A stretch of 64,000 nucleotides of DNA, taken from positions 186,001-250,000 of the forward strand of contig BLAL01000295.1 of assembly GCA_015698045.1 (NCBI GenBank), given 5' to 3'. The notes under the pieces were generated by a model. It made no database searches and had not been told where the DNA came from. It was given only the letters and a program-made list of their open reading frames with translations. Source of the stretch: Rhizophagus clarus. Lineage: Eukaryota > Glomeromycota > Glomeromycetes > Glomerales > Glomeraceae. Position 1 is the first letter of the stretch. Every line of letters starts with the position of its first letter. The position numbers and the translations under genes were made by a program. This document shows, piece after piece, positions 34,986 through 46,398 of this stretch.

Positions 34986-36884
34986 CTAAAATATAATGAC
35001 TTCACTAAAACTGGCGTCACTTTTATCATCATTACCAATATTTAATATACTGCCATCTCTCTCACTTATAATATCATTCGGTTCGTTGGCAGCACTTTTC
35101 ATTTCACCTTTCACTTCGTCTCCACTAACACTTTCACTTTCCTCTAAAATTTCTTCATCAGAATTTTCTTTACTTTCCTCATCTGAATAAATTATTTGAA
35201 ATACTTCATAGTCTTTCATAACAAAGGTACCAGAATAGGTAATAGGTAAGATTCGTTTTCCGTAATATTGTTGAGTACAACTGCCACTAAACCACCAAAG
35301 ATCATGACCAAAACCAATATTATTAAATTTACAAGACATATCACGAATAGCGTATTGAGGATTTTGTATTCTACTTAGAGTGTATTCGTTAGAATCACAT
35401 ATATGTGGATTAGTAAATGAGAATATAAATGAATTATTTGTTTGTTTATAGGTATCCGACGAACTCCAATTCAAAGGATTATATCCTCCAATCACGATAG
35501 AAGAAGTATTATTACTACTTGCAGTAGTATTAGTAGTACTAATGATATTACTAGTACTAAATCTCCTGACTTTAAAGTCGTCACCTTTGTTATTTTGCAA
35601 ATTTTCAAAAATATTTCCAATAGTATGTCTTTTATTAATAATACGATTGCTATTATCATTTAGTTCATCACTATCATCATTATTATTTTCAAGTATTTTA
35701 ACCAATACTAAAGTAGGACCTTTGTTATCACATAACTTGTGAAATGTATTTACGTCCATGCCATCTCTGCTCCCTCTCAATAATAATCTAAACCCAATTG
35801 CATTTCTCTTCTTTATCTCATCCTTAGAACCTTTATTTATCCACGATCTCAATATACCAGCATGTCTTGATGAAACGTACAAAGAATCAATCTTATATTT
35901 AGGAACTCGTAATGATAAATTAAAACTACTATCACTTGATGGTAATTCTGAATTTGGTACCATGTGAAATTTAACTAATTGAGATTTAAGTTGTTTTGGC
36001 AAAATTTTCTTGAATGGCCATACAGATTCATATAATTGATCGCCAGGTATCTGAAAAAATCTAATAAAAGGAAGAAAATCTTCTAATATATTTTCCAATT
36101 CAATAAAATCTTTTTTCGTCCATGAAGAAGTATCAGAAATATCAGTGCAGGAATTAAGCAAAGGGTATTGATTAATCGCCCATTGTAATAAATAATTCCA
36201 TATATCAATCTCATCTAAACATAAATTATCTCGTTTAATTATCGTTAACAACGAACATTTTTCTAGTCTTGTAAAGGATGGTGTATTAAATAATAATGAA
36301 GGAATCTCGCAAATTAATTCGCAACAATGATTGGCTAATAATGAAAATGTTGTGGAGTGAGTGACAATGTGAAATACGTGAATGATATTTTCGTGTAACC
36401 ATGATTGTTCGTTGGCGATTATATGTAGTTGAATATATTTCACTAGGTCTAAAAGAGATAATTCGTCAGCCGCCAATAACAACGGTACATACATATCTTG
36501 CATATCTGAATCTTTTAAATCACAAATCCCAGTATAGATATATCTTTTTTTTGGGGGGGAGAGATAATTTAATATAAATTTTTTAGAAGAGGCGTATACT
36601 GTACTACAATACGATACTTACTTGAGAATTAATCGAAATACATCTGGATGAATACTTTGTTTTTTTAATAAAAAGAATTCTCCATCTTTTTTTACTTCAT
36701 CATTCTTATTAGAAAGTACATTTTGAAAATATGTGGATCTTGAACGAAGTATTACCGAATGTGCCTTGAAAGTTTCTATTTCGATACCTTCATCTTCTCC
36801 TCCGACTGTAATACAAACGTTATAGTCGTCAGCATCATAATATAATTTACAAATATCTCTCAATAATCCTGCAGTTAAATCCAT
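34986..36884 (-). CDS. BTB-BACK-TLDc protein with disordered insert and acidic tail, 606 aa
   Basis: Two minus-strand exons, 36884..36622 and 36543..34986, close in frame to 606 residues with the standard phase-2 intron before Y-I-Y-T-G. BTB occupies residues about 12-100 (Y-N-V-C-I-T-V, A-H-S-V-I-L-R-S-R), then BACK. TLDc starts near 335 with L-L-L-R-G-S-R-D-G-M. A low-complexity insert of about 60 residues (N/S/T-rich, about 35498-35681) interrupts TLDc between V-L-V-K-I-L-E and I-V-I-G-G-Y-N-P-L-N-W. After the final E-V-F-Q-I-I an acidic tail of about 65 residues follows (E-E-S-K-E-N-S-D-E-E). It is more diverged than the copies at 40190-46398. It is closest in type to the 11614 gene, sharing the lysine at the intron. 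Confidence 0.9.
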
Positions 36885-37818
36885 TATAAAATGAGAAGAA
36901 AAATATAATTAAGAAAGAAAGAAAGAAATGATGAAATGTGTGAAAATGTTCAAATGAAAACAAATATATATATCAGATGATTTGATTAACTAGTTTACTA
37001 ACAAGTTTTCTTTTTTAGTTGTAATTGTACTCAAATCAAGAATATTTTATGCATATTTATTTTATTTTACATTTTTCATTATGCACAATGGTTATAATCA
37101 TGTGTTTCATGCGCAAATAATGGCTATGACGCCCAAAAGCATTTAATATGCGTATATTAAATATATTAAATAATTTTGACATTTTATTAAAAAAAAAAAA
37201 AAAATCAAGATTAACATGCAATCAGCACGTGACAACTATCAAATTCTTTAATAGGTAGGAGGGCCTTTAAAAAAGCTATTAATTAGTATTAATTTAAAAA
37301 ATTTCCTTCTTTAGGATTATTAATTTTGATGTATTGTGCCACGAATCTTGTTTCCTAATACTTTTTCGACTTAGTTTAACGGCAAATGGAAATTTCTTTT
37401 TCCCCCAAATTTCGTTCCATTTGATTCAAGTAATTAGGCTGAGAAAAAACAAACACCATCATTTAACCCACGCACTTTTCTAAGAGCTTAATAGCCTATA
37501 TTAGTTACGTCATTAAAATAAACTTTAATTCTCTTTAAAGTCAATTTCTTTGTGAAAAGTCAAATTGTTTATTTAAAACCGTACAACAAACAAATAGAAA
37601 AAGAATTGATTGACGGTTCGTATTATTATAATTTTACTGTTTAGTGTTAATCAATAAAAAAAAAAGATTTGTTTGTGCTCGGGATCTTTTTTTTTTTTTT
37701 TATTTAAATAAACGCCGAATTTTTCATTTCCTATTTTTCGGCTCTCTTTTTTTTTCCTCTCTTCTCGAAAAAAATAAAAATAAAAATAAAAAAAAAATAA
37801 TTTTCTCTCTTCGTAACC
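36885..37818. other. Divergent spacer between BTB and F-box genes
   Basis: Shared upstream region of two divergent genes. It holds a (gaaa)n tract at about 36910-36930, T and A runs at 37686-37701 and 37770-37800, and no other gene. Confidence 0.5.
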
Positions 37819-39486
37819 ATGTCTCCAACATCATTAAAAAAAGAAAATTTTCTTTCAAAGAATAATGCATCATTGAACTTTGATATTTTAACGAAAATAT
37901 TCGAGCAATTTTTTATTTATTCACGGACAGAAGATATCAAGATAGCCGACACATTATTTTCTTGTACGTTAGTAAATAAACAATGGTGTGAATCAGCTTT
38001 ACCACTTCTTTGGAGGAACCCCTTTCAATTTATTAGTGATGACTCTCCTTCTAATGATAAGGCAGGAGAATTGGTTACTACATTATTATGTTGTTTAACA
38101 AAAGAAGAATGTCAACAATTTTATTCAACTATGAAGGAATGTATTGGTCCTAAATTTATATGTCTTCCTCCGTTATATAGGAGACGTCCTTTTTTTAATT
38201 ATCCTAATTACATTAAACATTTACACACAAAAGGATTGATTAATTCTGCATGGAATTGGTTCAAAATTACTTATCAGAATGGTGATGAAATCGGTTTAAA
38301 TACTGGTGAATTTAATTCTTCGAGCATCACCACTTCTAACTCATCTGGAACGCTTAATAGTATATCGTTGAAGAATGGATCAAATAGTTCATTAAGTATT
38401 AGTAATGATGCTTCTAATTCTGATACATGGAATAAATCTGAAAGGAGAACATTTGTGGAGCGAATTATTGAATGTTTATTACAAATGTTTGTTGATAGAA
38501 ACGTTTGTTTCAAAAATGTTTACGTTAAGGAGAATGATTTTAATAGATGCTTTTTCAAAGGCCAATTCATTAATTCTTTTAATCAAATTCAAAAATTGGA
38601 TATACTTGAAATGAGAATTCCGGAATATCCTGATATGTTAAACATTTGGAAAGATTTCGTAAGTAATAGATGATGACAAAATCAAGTTTATTAACGTATT
38701 TACTAATCTTTTTTCTTTTCCCTTCTCTTTAATAGTCCAACTTAACCTCTCTTTCGATAAAGGTGGAATATCCATTAGATAATCATTACTCAAATTTATC
38801 CCAAATTTTACAATCTACAACCCATTTACGTAAATTAAAGCTCGTTTCTGGCGAAACAAAGTATATATTACCACTCCTATCACCAAAATATTCATCATCA
38901 ATCCAACATTTAATTTTTGATAATATTGCATTTGATACTTCTGATCCTTGGCATCTTTTATCCAATTTCACTCAATTACGAAAGATGAAATTGATTCAAT
39001 GTTGGTTTAATCCAATTGTTGATGATGATAGTAAACAAAAAATGTTTTCTATAATAACTCAAATGCAATTTAATCATTTAAAATTATTTGTTTGTGTCAC
39101 TAATGAAGTTAATATTGAAGATGATGCTAAAAGTGAACTTGTACTTTGGGGTGTTCAACAACATGCTATCGTCGCTTTAGAAAACCCTGGGCTGGAAAAT
39201 GTTCGGATTTATCATGAGTCTATGATGAGTGGTAAGTATTTTTTTTTTTTTTTTTAACGAGATTAACCAGGAAGAAGGGGAGGGAGAATGATGAGGAACG
39301 GGACATTGTTATGAGTAGTGGAATTTAAAATATCACGAAGGAGATAAAAAGAATGTTTTTATTAACGTAAAAAAAAAATTTTTTTTTTTCTTTAAATGCG
39401 TAGGATTGCAAGTTGATGCGGTTAAACATCATCGATACACCTCTTACATGAAAGAAATTAAGAAATCTTTGAAAACTCCATCATAA
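37819..39486 (+). CDS. F-box protein, 472 aa
   Basis: Exons 37819..38658, 38736..39231 and 39404..39486 close in frame to 472 residues. Residues about 18-65 fit an F-box: L-N-F-D-I-L-T-K-I-F-E-Q, a cysteine/valine core (L-F-S-C-T-L-V-N-K-Q-W-C), and A-L-P-L-L-W-R-N-P-F. The rest has leucine-rich, LRR-like segments (L-R-K-L-K-L-V, L-R-K-M-K-L-I) and a Ser/Asn-rich insert near residues 165-200. F-box proteins bind Skp1 and bring substrates to SCF ubiquitin ligases; the substrate here is unknown. This is the only + gene inside the minus-strand BTB block. An upstream frame from 37644 overlaps its start and is a shadow. Confidence 0.88.
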
Positions 39487-40189
39487 CCTAGCCAGTCTAG
39501 TTTATACTGTAGTTAGATCATAAATTTTTTCTTGTGGTATTTTTTTTTTTTTTTCCTATTCTTTTAAAAAAGATGTATTCTTATAATTCTTATATCGTTA
39601 ATAATAAATTCAATGATATAAGCTTGCGTAGTTAAATACGTAAAATAATTAATTTAATACTTAAATCTCAAATTAACTTTCAAAAACAATTTTAAATCAT
39701 GAATTAGGAATATTATACGTATATAGAAAATTTAGAAAAAAATATTGTTCAGATCCGATGTATATAACTATTGTAAATACATTTTTTTTCTGAAAACGTC
39801 ATTGTTGTCGTGATTTGAACTCTCTTTCATACTACTAAGATTATAAAAACCACAAATTTAACCGTTGATCCGATACGAGGCCAAATTTACAAAAGAAATA
39901 AGAAATAAGATTTTACACTTCCACTTACCAATCCAATAAATCCAATACGTATTTTTTTTTTTTTTTTTTTTTTTTTGACAATAATAAAAAAAAATTTGCT
40001 AAAAAAATTATTTGATGATAAAAAGTTGAATATTTTTATTAAATTCAGAGAAAAAAAAAAACTGCTGATACGTTATACAAGACTATACAAATGATTTGAT
40101 GTTTACATTTAAATTTTATTTATATTTATAGACATTAGAAGGCTCCTCCTACTTAAGCCTTGTTAATCGAACCTCCCTTGAATACTTGC
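39487..40189. other. Convergent intergenic spacer
   Basis: Lies between the ends of the F-box and BTB genes. It has a T run of more than 20 bases at 39953-39976 and otherwise no recognisable feature. Confidence 0.5.
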
Positions 40190-41940
40190 TTAAGGAGAAT
40201 ATAAAAATATACTAAACATTTCATATTCTTCGGCACTAAAATATCCTGGATCATGTATTTTTCTGCTATATGCATTATGAGTATAATATACTCCTTGTTC
40301 ACAATTAAAATTATCAATAAGTTGTAAATCTCTAAAACTTATCCCTCGATTAGATTGATATATAGCATTATCATATTTTCGAACTCTGGATAAAATTATT
40401 TCTTTTCCTAAACTAAAAACAAAACTATCTGAAGTTCTTTCATATTCTCCATGCTTATTAATTTCCCAACTAGTAGGATTATATCCTCCAATAATGGCAC
40501 TTTCGTCTTTTAATTTTAAAATTGTAATTGTAGGGCCCTTGTTATCACACAATTTATGAAATGACGCACTCGTAAATCCATCTCGACTTCCACGAGCGAG
40601 TAATTTAAATCCATAAACCTTCCCATATTTAATTGGTATTTCGATTTCATTATTTCCTTGAATCCAAGAAGAAATCAATAATGCTTGTTCACCATCGATC
40701 AGCTTGGATTCAATTGGAGGGTTAGAAATAGGAATATAAGCGCTATAAACATTGAAGGAACTAAAAAATTTGTTTGAACTCTGCGAATTATACGAATTAG
40801 GGGAACTAGGAGAATTGAGAGTATTGGTTGTATTAGGAGAATTGAGAGTATTGGTTGTAATAGGAGAATTAAGGGTATTAGGTGTCTTAGGAGAATTAGG
40901 AGTGGAAGCATTGGGAAGATTGATAATATTAGAAATATTCGAAATTTGTGAAACATTTAAATCTTTTTTCCTCGGTTTAAGATTATTAAATATTGGTTGC
41001 CAATTTGGTACTAAATGATATTTTGAGAGATCTTGATATAATTCACTCGAAAGAACCCCACAATAAGGCATTATCTTGTAACAAAAATCTTCAGGTGAAA
41101 TTTCATAAAACCTAATGTGAGGAATAAAATCTTCGATAGTTTTCTTTAATATATTAAATTCATTCGTTGTCCAATCAGAAATTTCTTCTGTCAACTCGGT
41201 ATTTTGAGCCTTACCCCAATGAATGATATGATCCCATAATTCACTTTCTTTCACACATATATCTCCATCTCTGTAAACGGTCAATAATGTATCTTTATCT
41301 ACGGATGTAAAGTCGGTAGCATTAAATAAGATTTCAGGTTGCTCACCAACGGTTGTTGTCCAATAATTTTGTAACTTAGTAAATTCATTATATTGAAAAC
41401 TGACTTGTTGAATTAAGACAAAATTTTGAAAGACCCAATATTGATGATGGTTGATAAGACAATCTTGAATATAATCAAATAGTTCTTTAAGTTTAAATTT
41501 TTCACAAGCAACTAAAAGATTCAAAATATCTGCGGGCGCTTCACGATCAAGATCGATGGTGGCACCATAAATATATCTGCAAGTATAAAAAAAAAAAATT
41601 ATTAAACAACATTGCGTCATTCACATAAGCGTAAAATAATGATTCTAAATAAAATAATATTTATATTTATCTTTTTGTATTACCTGATTACGATATCAAA
41701 AACATTAACAGAGATATCAGGTAAATCCAAAATGTAAATGTTATTTTCTTTCTTTGTAAATCCATTTGAAAGAGAATTTCTAAAAAAATAAGTTGACCTC
41801 GACTCAAGAATAATCGAATGCACACAAAATTCTTTCTTATTGTCTTCTTTATCAACGTTAATTACAAAATCATAATTTTTTTTATTCTCTAAAAGTTTTG
41901 TCAAGTCTCGAGATAAGTAAGGTAAAAATTGTGTGGCCAT
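40190..41940 (-). CDS. BTB-BACK-TLDc protein with repetitive linker, 547 aa
   Basis: Minus exons 41940..41684 and 41576..40190 close in frame to 547 residues. It starts with the family form M-A-T-Q-F-L-P-Y-L-S-R-D-L-T-K-L-L. BTB then BACK (L-W-D-H-I-I-H-W-G-K-A-Q) are normal. The linker to TLDc is expanded by a Ser/Asn/Pro/Thr tract with tandem nine-residue units of the type T-L-N-S-P-x-T-T-N. TLDc has R-G-S-R-D-G-F-T-S-A-S-F-H and I-I-G-G-Y-N-P-T-S-W. The C-terminus (F-S-I-F-L-Y-S-P) differs from the basic end of its paralogues, so the last codons may derive from altered sequence. A T/A homopolymer foldback precedes the ATG. Confidence 0.9.
40809..40915 (-). repeat. Coding minisatellite, 27 bp x about 4
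   Basis: On the plus strand the unit starts ggagaattgagagtattggt and is 27 bases long. Two neighbouring copies are almost identical, the third and fourth diverge. Since 27 is a multiple of three, copy-number change keeps the frame and lengthens the linker by nine residues each. Confidence 0.85.
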
Positions 41941-42104
41941 ATTTTTTTTATTTATTATTCTTTTTTTTCTTTTTTTGAAGAGAAAAAAAAAAATTCAGGG
42001 AAAAAAAAAAAATTTTAAGCGTTAGATTGGTAAATTTGGACTTGTTTTATTCAGGTTTAGGTTCTCAATTTAGTAGTGATGACCATCTTAGGAGCTTATC
42101 CGAG

Positions 42105-42123
42105 TATCGCCTCTTATCGGATA
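42105..42123 (-). promoter_or_regulatory. Shared upstream block of minus-strand BTB genes
   Basis: tatcgcctcttatcggata lies 165 bases upstream of the ATG at 41940. A copy with two changes lies 166 bases upstream of the ATG at 43448, and the flanking words (agccca, tccgaatttt) are also similar. It is either a retained part of a duplicated promoter or a regulatory site. Confidence 0.45.
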
Positions 42124-42339
42124 GCATTTATTTTGATAAACCCAGCCCAAATTATCCGAATTTTGAAAAAAATTTCGTCTTTAGTGTATGTACAGTATGT
42201 ATATTTCGATCGGAGGTATACGATGGGGTTGCTTTTTTGCGGTAATGTGCATAATTTGTCACATTTACTAATAATTTTAAAAGATTTATTCATTAATTGA
42301 ATTGTGCTAATCTCCATAATTATACTGATAGGACTTATG

Positions 42340-42400
42340 TTTTATAGCTCGTATTTTATGAACCATCACACCTGCAAATCCATCATCACGGCTTTCGAAT
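42340..42400 (-). pseudogene. TLDc remnant downstream of truncated BTB gene
   Basis: Reading minus, about 42395-42345 resembles R-D-D-G-F-A-G-V and F/H-H-K-I/M, the start of the TLDc core in the neighbours. No frame connects it to the gene at 42489-43448. It is likely the rest of that gene's lost TLDc part. Confidence 0.45.
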
Positions 42401-42488
42401 ATTCAATTAGTAAATCAATAATACATCTTTTAAATCTATCGATATTTTATTTTATTTGCCCTTTTAAATCAAAGAAAATAAACGTGGT

Positions 42489-43448
42489 CTACATAGTTAC
42501 ACTAGAAAGATTCCAATTTACTTTTCTTGATACGAGACTATTAAATTTTGGTTTCCAATTTGATACCAAGTGAAATTTTGTAAGATCTTGAAATAATTCA
42601 TTAGAGAGAATTGCACTATAAGGCATAATTTTGTAACAAAAATCATCAGATGAGATCTCATAAAATCTTATAAGAGGTATAATATCTTCTAAAGATTTCT
42701 TTAAAATATTAAAATCATTTGCTGTCCAATTATTAATTTCTTCTGGTAATTCGGAATTTTGAGCTTTACCCCAACGAATGATATGATCCCATAATTCATT
42801 TTCTTTCACGCACAAATTTTCATCTTTACAAATGGACAATAATGCTTCTTTATCTAAAGACGTAAAATCGTTAGCACTGAATAAAATTTTAGGCTGTTCA
42901 CAAGCAGTTGTTGCCCAATAATTTTGTAATTTTGCGAAATCAGAATATTTAAAACTGATTTGTCGAATTAAAACAAAATTTTGAAAGATCCAAGATTGAT
43001 GGTGTTTGATAAGATAATCCTGAACATAATCATATAATTCTTCAAGTTTGAGTTTTTCGCAAGCAACTAAAAGATTTACAATATTTACAGCTTCTTCATG
43101 ACCAAGATCGATGGTACCACCATAAATATATCTAAATAAACGAAACTTGAATTAATATAAATATTCTGTGTAAAAATTTTAAATAATTTATTACCTAATC
43201 AGGATTTTGAACACATCAACAGATATATCAGGAATATCCATAATAAAAATATTATTTTCTTTCCTTGCTAATCCGTGAGAGAGAACATGTTCAAAATAAG
43301 AGGATCTCACTTCAAGAATAACCGAGTGCGCATAAAATTCTCTTTTATTGTTTTCTTTATCAACACTAATTATAAAATCATAATTTCGTTTACTTTCTAA
43401 AAGTTTTATTAAATCTTGCGATGAGTAAGGTAGAAAATCTGTAGTCAT
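42489..43448 (-). CDS. BTB-BACK protein lacking TLDc, 298 aa
   Basis: Minus exons 43448..43195 and 43131..42489 close in frame to 298 residues. The family start M-T-T-D-F-L-P-Y-S-S-Q-D-L, BTB and full BACK (L-W-D-H-I-I-R-W-G-K-A-Q, I-R-F-Y-E-I-S-S-D-D-F) are intact. The frame ends ten residues after the linker motif V-S-R-K, where relatives continue into TLDc. No frame defect lies in the part that remains. It could be a working two-domain adaptor or an early pseudogene. The upstream region shares the 43614 block and T/A foldback with its paralogues. Confidence 0.8.
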
Positions 43449-43613
43449 TTTTTTTCTTTCTCTTTTTTTTTTTTTTTTTTAAAAAAAAACAAAAAAAGTC
43501 CAGGAAAAAAATTAAATAAAACGTGAACTGTTTTTGTTTAAAAAAGCTTTGATTCTAAATTTAGTAATTTAGTAGCGTAACCGGCTAAGTAACTTACCAA
43601 AAAAGTATACGCG

Positions 43614-43632
43614 TATCGCCTCATTTCGGATA
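43614..43632 (-). promoter_or_regulatory. Shared upstream block of minus-strand BTB genes
   Basis: tatcgcctcatttcggata, 166 bases upstream of the ATG at 43448, matches the block at 42105 with two changes and nearly the same distance to the start. Confidence 0.45.
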
Positions 43633-44079
43633 ATCCAAGCCCATTTCACTCGTATTTTCTGATTAGTGTTTTTTTTTGTGATATACATCATGTATTACAT
43701 TTGCTGAACTTTGCTTAAAACTCTAACCAAAAATTGTTCGTAATTTCCAAATTAAAGTTAAATCTCATAATTACATGATAGGATAAATTATAACATGCAT
43801 TATGTAAACCACCGACATCACAACTTCCCACTAAAGACGCGAAATCCATAATACGTTTTTTGTTTCTTTGCTTCCTTTTCTTCTTTGCCAAGAGAAAAAT
43901 AAGTGCGATCAAAAGCATGTATTGGGGAGAGGGTTTAATTTGATTCTCCAATCTATAAATTATTAAAGAAAAGAAATTGTATTCCTTTAAACATAAAATA
44001 TTATTATCCAATTAGTATTTCTTACGGTAATTTAAAATTTTACCCAACGAAAAATAAATACTATTTCATTCTCACGCGA
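43633..44079. other. Intergenic spacer
   Basis: No gene recognised. The minus-strand frame at 43715-44011 has no family match and looks like chance. Confidence 0.4.
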
Positions 44080-44582
44080 AAATCTTTATAGAGATGCAAT
44101 ATCTACAGATGTAAAACCAGTAACCTCAATAATTTTGTAATTCGGTGAATTCAAAGTATTTAAAAAACTGGATGGTTGAATCAAGATAAGATTCAAGAAT
44201 GATGATGATCTTGATGTAACAATCCTTTAAGCTTGAGTTTCATAAACAACTAAAAGATTTATAATATCTTCACGATCAAGATCGATGGTACTACCATAAA
44301 CAATATACCTAAACAAACGAAATTTGATTATATATTGAATAAATTTTCTATGATAATTAGAATTTTAGACGTATTAACAGATATACTGTATCAGGAAATC
44401 ATAATAAAGACGTTATTCTCTTTCCTTACTAACCATTAGGGAAAGCATATGCAATATAAGAGGGTTTCACTTCAAGAATAATCGAATATGCACAAAATTA
44501 TCTTTTCAACATCGAAATTCCATTTACTTTCTGAAGTTTTATAAATTTTGCGATAATCAAGGCAAATTTATTTAGACATTTT
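44080..44582 (-). pseudogene. Decayed BTB-BACK gene
   Basis: The minus strand from 44582 retains a damaged BTB exon (traces of K-F-x-x-L-Q-K-V-N, C-A-Y-S-I-I-L-E-V, D-I/V-C-I-N-T-S). A worn intron follows, then the start of BACK (Y-I-V-Y-G-S-T-I-D-L-D-R-E-D-I and T-G-F-T-S-V-D-I). The rest of BACK and TLDc are missing. It keeps the T-run/A-run stretch upstream of its former start at 44590-44645. Confidence 0.75.
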
Positions 44583-44848
44583 TCACTCATTCTTTTTTTT
44601 TTTTTTTGAAAGAAGAGAAAAAAGTAGAAATTTTTTTTTTGTGAAATTTTATATTTAAATATTTTTTTTTTTCTAAATTTAGTTAGCGATTAGAGATACA
44701 AGACTTAGTGTGATGTGACTGACATATGACGTGATTAATCAAATTACATGTCGTTCATTTATAAAAAAAAAAATGTACAAAACTAAATACAAAACTAAAT
44801 AGTGATTTTGGCTAATTTAAATATCTTAATAATTATAGAGATCGTAAA

Positions 44849-46398
44849 TTATACACTCAATGATTTGATTATTTTCATTTTTCTTGTAACACTGAAAACT
44901 TCATATTCATCTGCAATAAAATATCCTTTAGTATGTATTTTTTGATCATATATATATTTAGCATAATAAACACCATTCATTGAATTAAAAGTTCCCCGTA
45001 GCGTTAAATCATTAAAATTCGGACCATTTTTATTTTGAAATATAGCGTTATCATAATTTTGAACTCTAGATAAAATTACTTCTTTATCTAAACTAAAAAT
45101 AAAACTGTCCGAAGTTTTTTCATAATTCCCGTGTTTATTGATTTCCCAATTGATAGGATTATACCCCCCAAGAATAGAAGGTTCACCTTTTAATTTTATA
45201 ATTGTAATTGTGGGACCTTTGTTATCACACATTTTGTGAAATGACGCACCGGTAAACCCATCTCGACTTCCGCGAGTAAGTAATTGAAATTCATAATAAA
45301 CCTTCATATATTTATTTGATATTTTGCCTTCACTATTTCCTTGAATCCAAGAAGAAATCAATGCTGCTTGTTCACCATTAATAATTTTAGAATCAATAGG
45401 GGTATTAGAAAGATTTAAATTTGTTTTCCTTGATTTAAGGCTATTAAACTTTGGTTGCCAATTTGATACTAAATGATATCGGGAGAGATCTTGAAATAAA
45501 TCATTACAAATCATCGAACTATAAGGCATAATATTGAAACAAAAATCATCAGATGAGATTTCATAAAATCTAATATGAGGCATAAATTCTTCGATAGTTT
45601 TCTTTAAAATATTAAATTCATTTGATGTCCAGTTAGATGTTTTTTCTGGTAATTCAGGATTTTGAGCTTTTCCCCAACGAATAATATAATCCCATAATTC
45701 ACTTTCTTCCATATATAAATTTTCATTTTTATAAAGAGATAATAATGCTTTTTTATCCAAGGATGTAAGATCGGTAACATTAAATATAATTTCAGGTTGT
45801 TCACAAACAGTCGCCGTCCAATAATTTTGTAATTTAATAAATTCAGGATATTTAAAACAGATTTGTTGAACTAAAAGAAGATTTTGAAAAAGCCAAGCTT
45901 GATGATGTAAGATAAGATAATCTTGTATATAATTATATAATTCTTTAAGTTTGAATTTTTCACAAGCAACTAAAAGATTAATAATGTCTGAAGCCTCTAT
46001 ATTATCAAGATTAATGATGCCCCCATAAGTATATCTAAAAAAAAAAAAAAAATTTTAACTCAATATTAACGATATCTAAATATTTGAATTATTTTTTAAA
46101 AAACAATTATTCATTTAATTTTTTTTTTTTTTTTTGATATTTACCGAATTAGAATATTGAACGCATTAACAGATATATCAGGAAAATCCAAAATATAAGT
46201 ATTATTTTCTTTTTTTGCGAATCCATTAGAAAAAGCATGTTCAAAATAAGAGGATCTCGTTTCAAGAATGATTGTATGTACACAAAACTCTTTTTTATTG
46301 TTTTCTTTATCAACATTAATTATAAGATCATAATTCTTTTTATTTTCCAAAAGTTTAGTCATGTCTTGCGATAAGCATGGTAAAAATTGTATAGCCAT
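44849..46398 (-). CDS. BTB-BACK-TLDc protein, 479 aa
   Basis: Minus exons 46398..46145 and 46034..44849 close in frame to 479 residues. It starts M-A-I-Q-F-L-P-C-L-S-Q-D-M-T-K-L-L. BTB (N-Y-D-L-I-I-N-V, H-T-I-I-L-E-T-R), BACK (L-W-D-Y-I-I-R-W-G-K-A-Q) and TLDc (R-G-S-R-D-G-F-T-G-A-S-F-H-K-M-C-D, I-L-G-G-Y-N-P-I-N-W) are all complete. The intron falls at phase 2 of the arginine codon before Y-T-Y-G-G. The C-terminus is extended by about ten residues (K-I-I-K-S-L-S-V). It is very close to the + copies at 13675 and 16805 although on the opposite strand. Confidence 0.92.

Noticed and set aside
34996-35967. Four plus-strand frames in the BTB gene region
   Set aside because: They are antisense shadows of the 606-residue BTB-BACK-TLDc gene.
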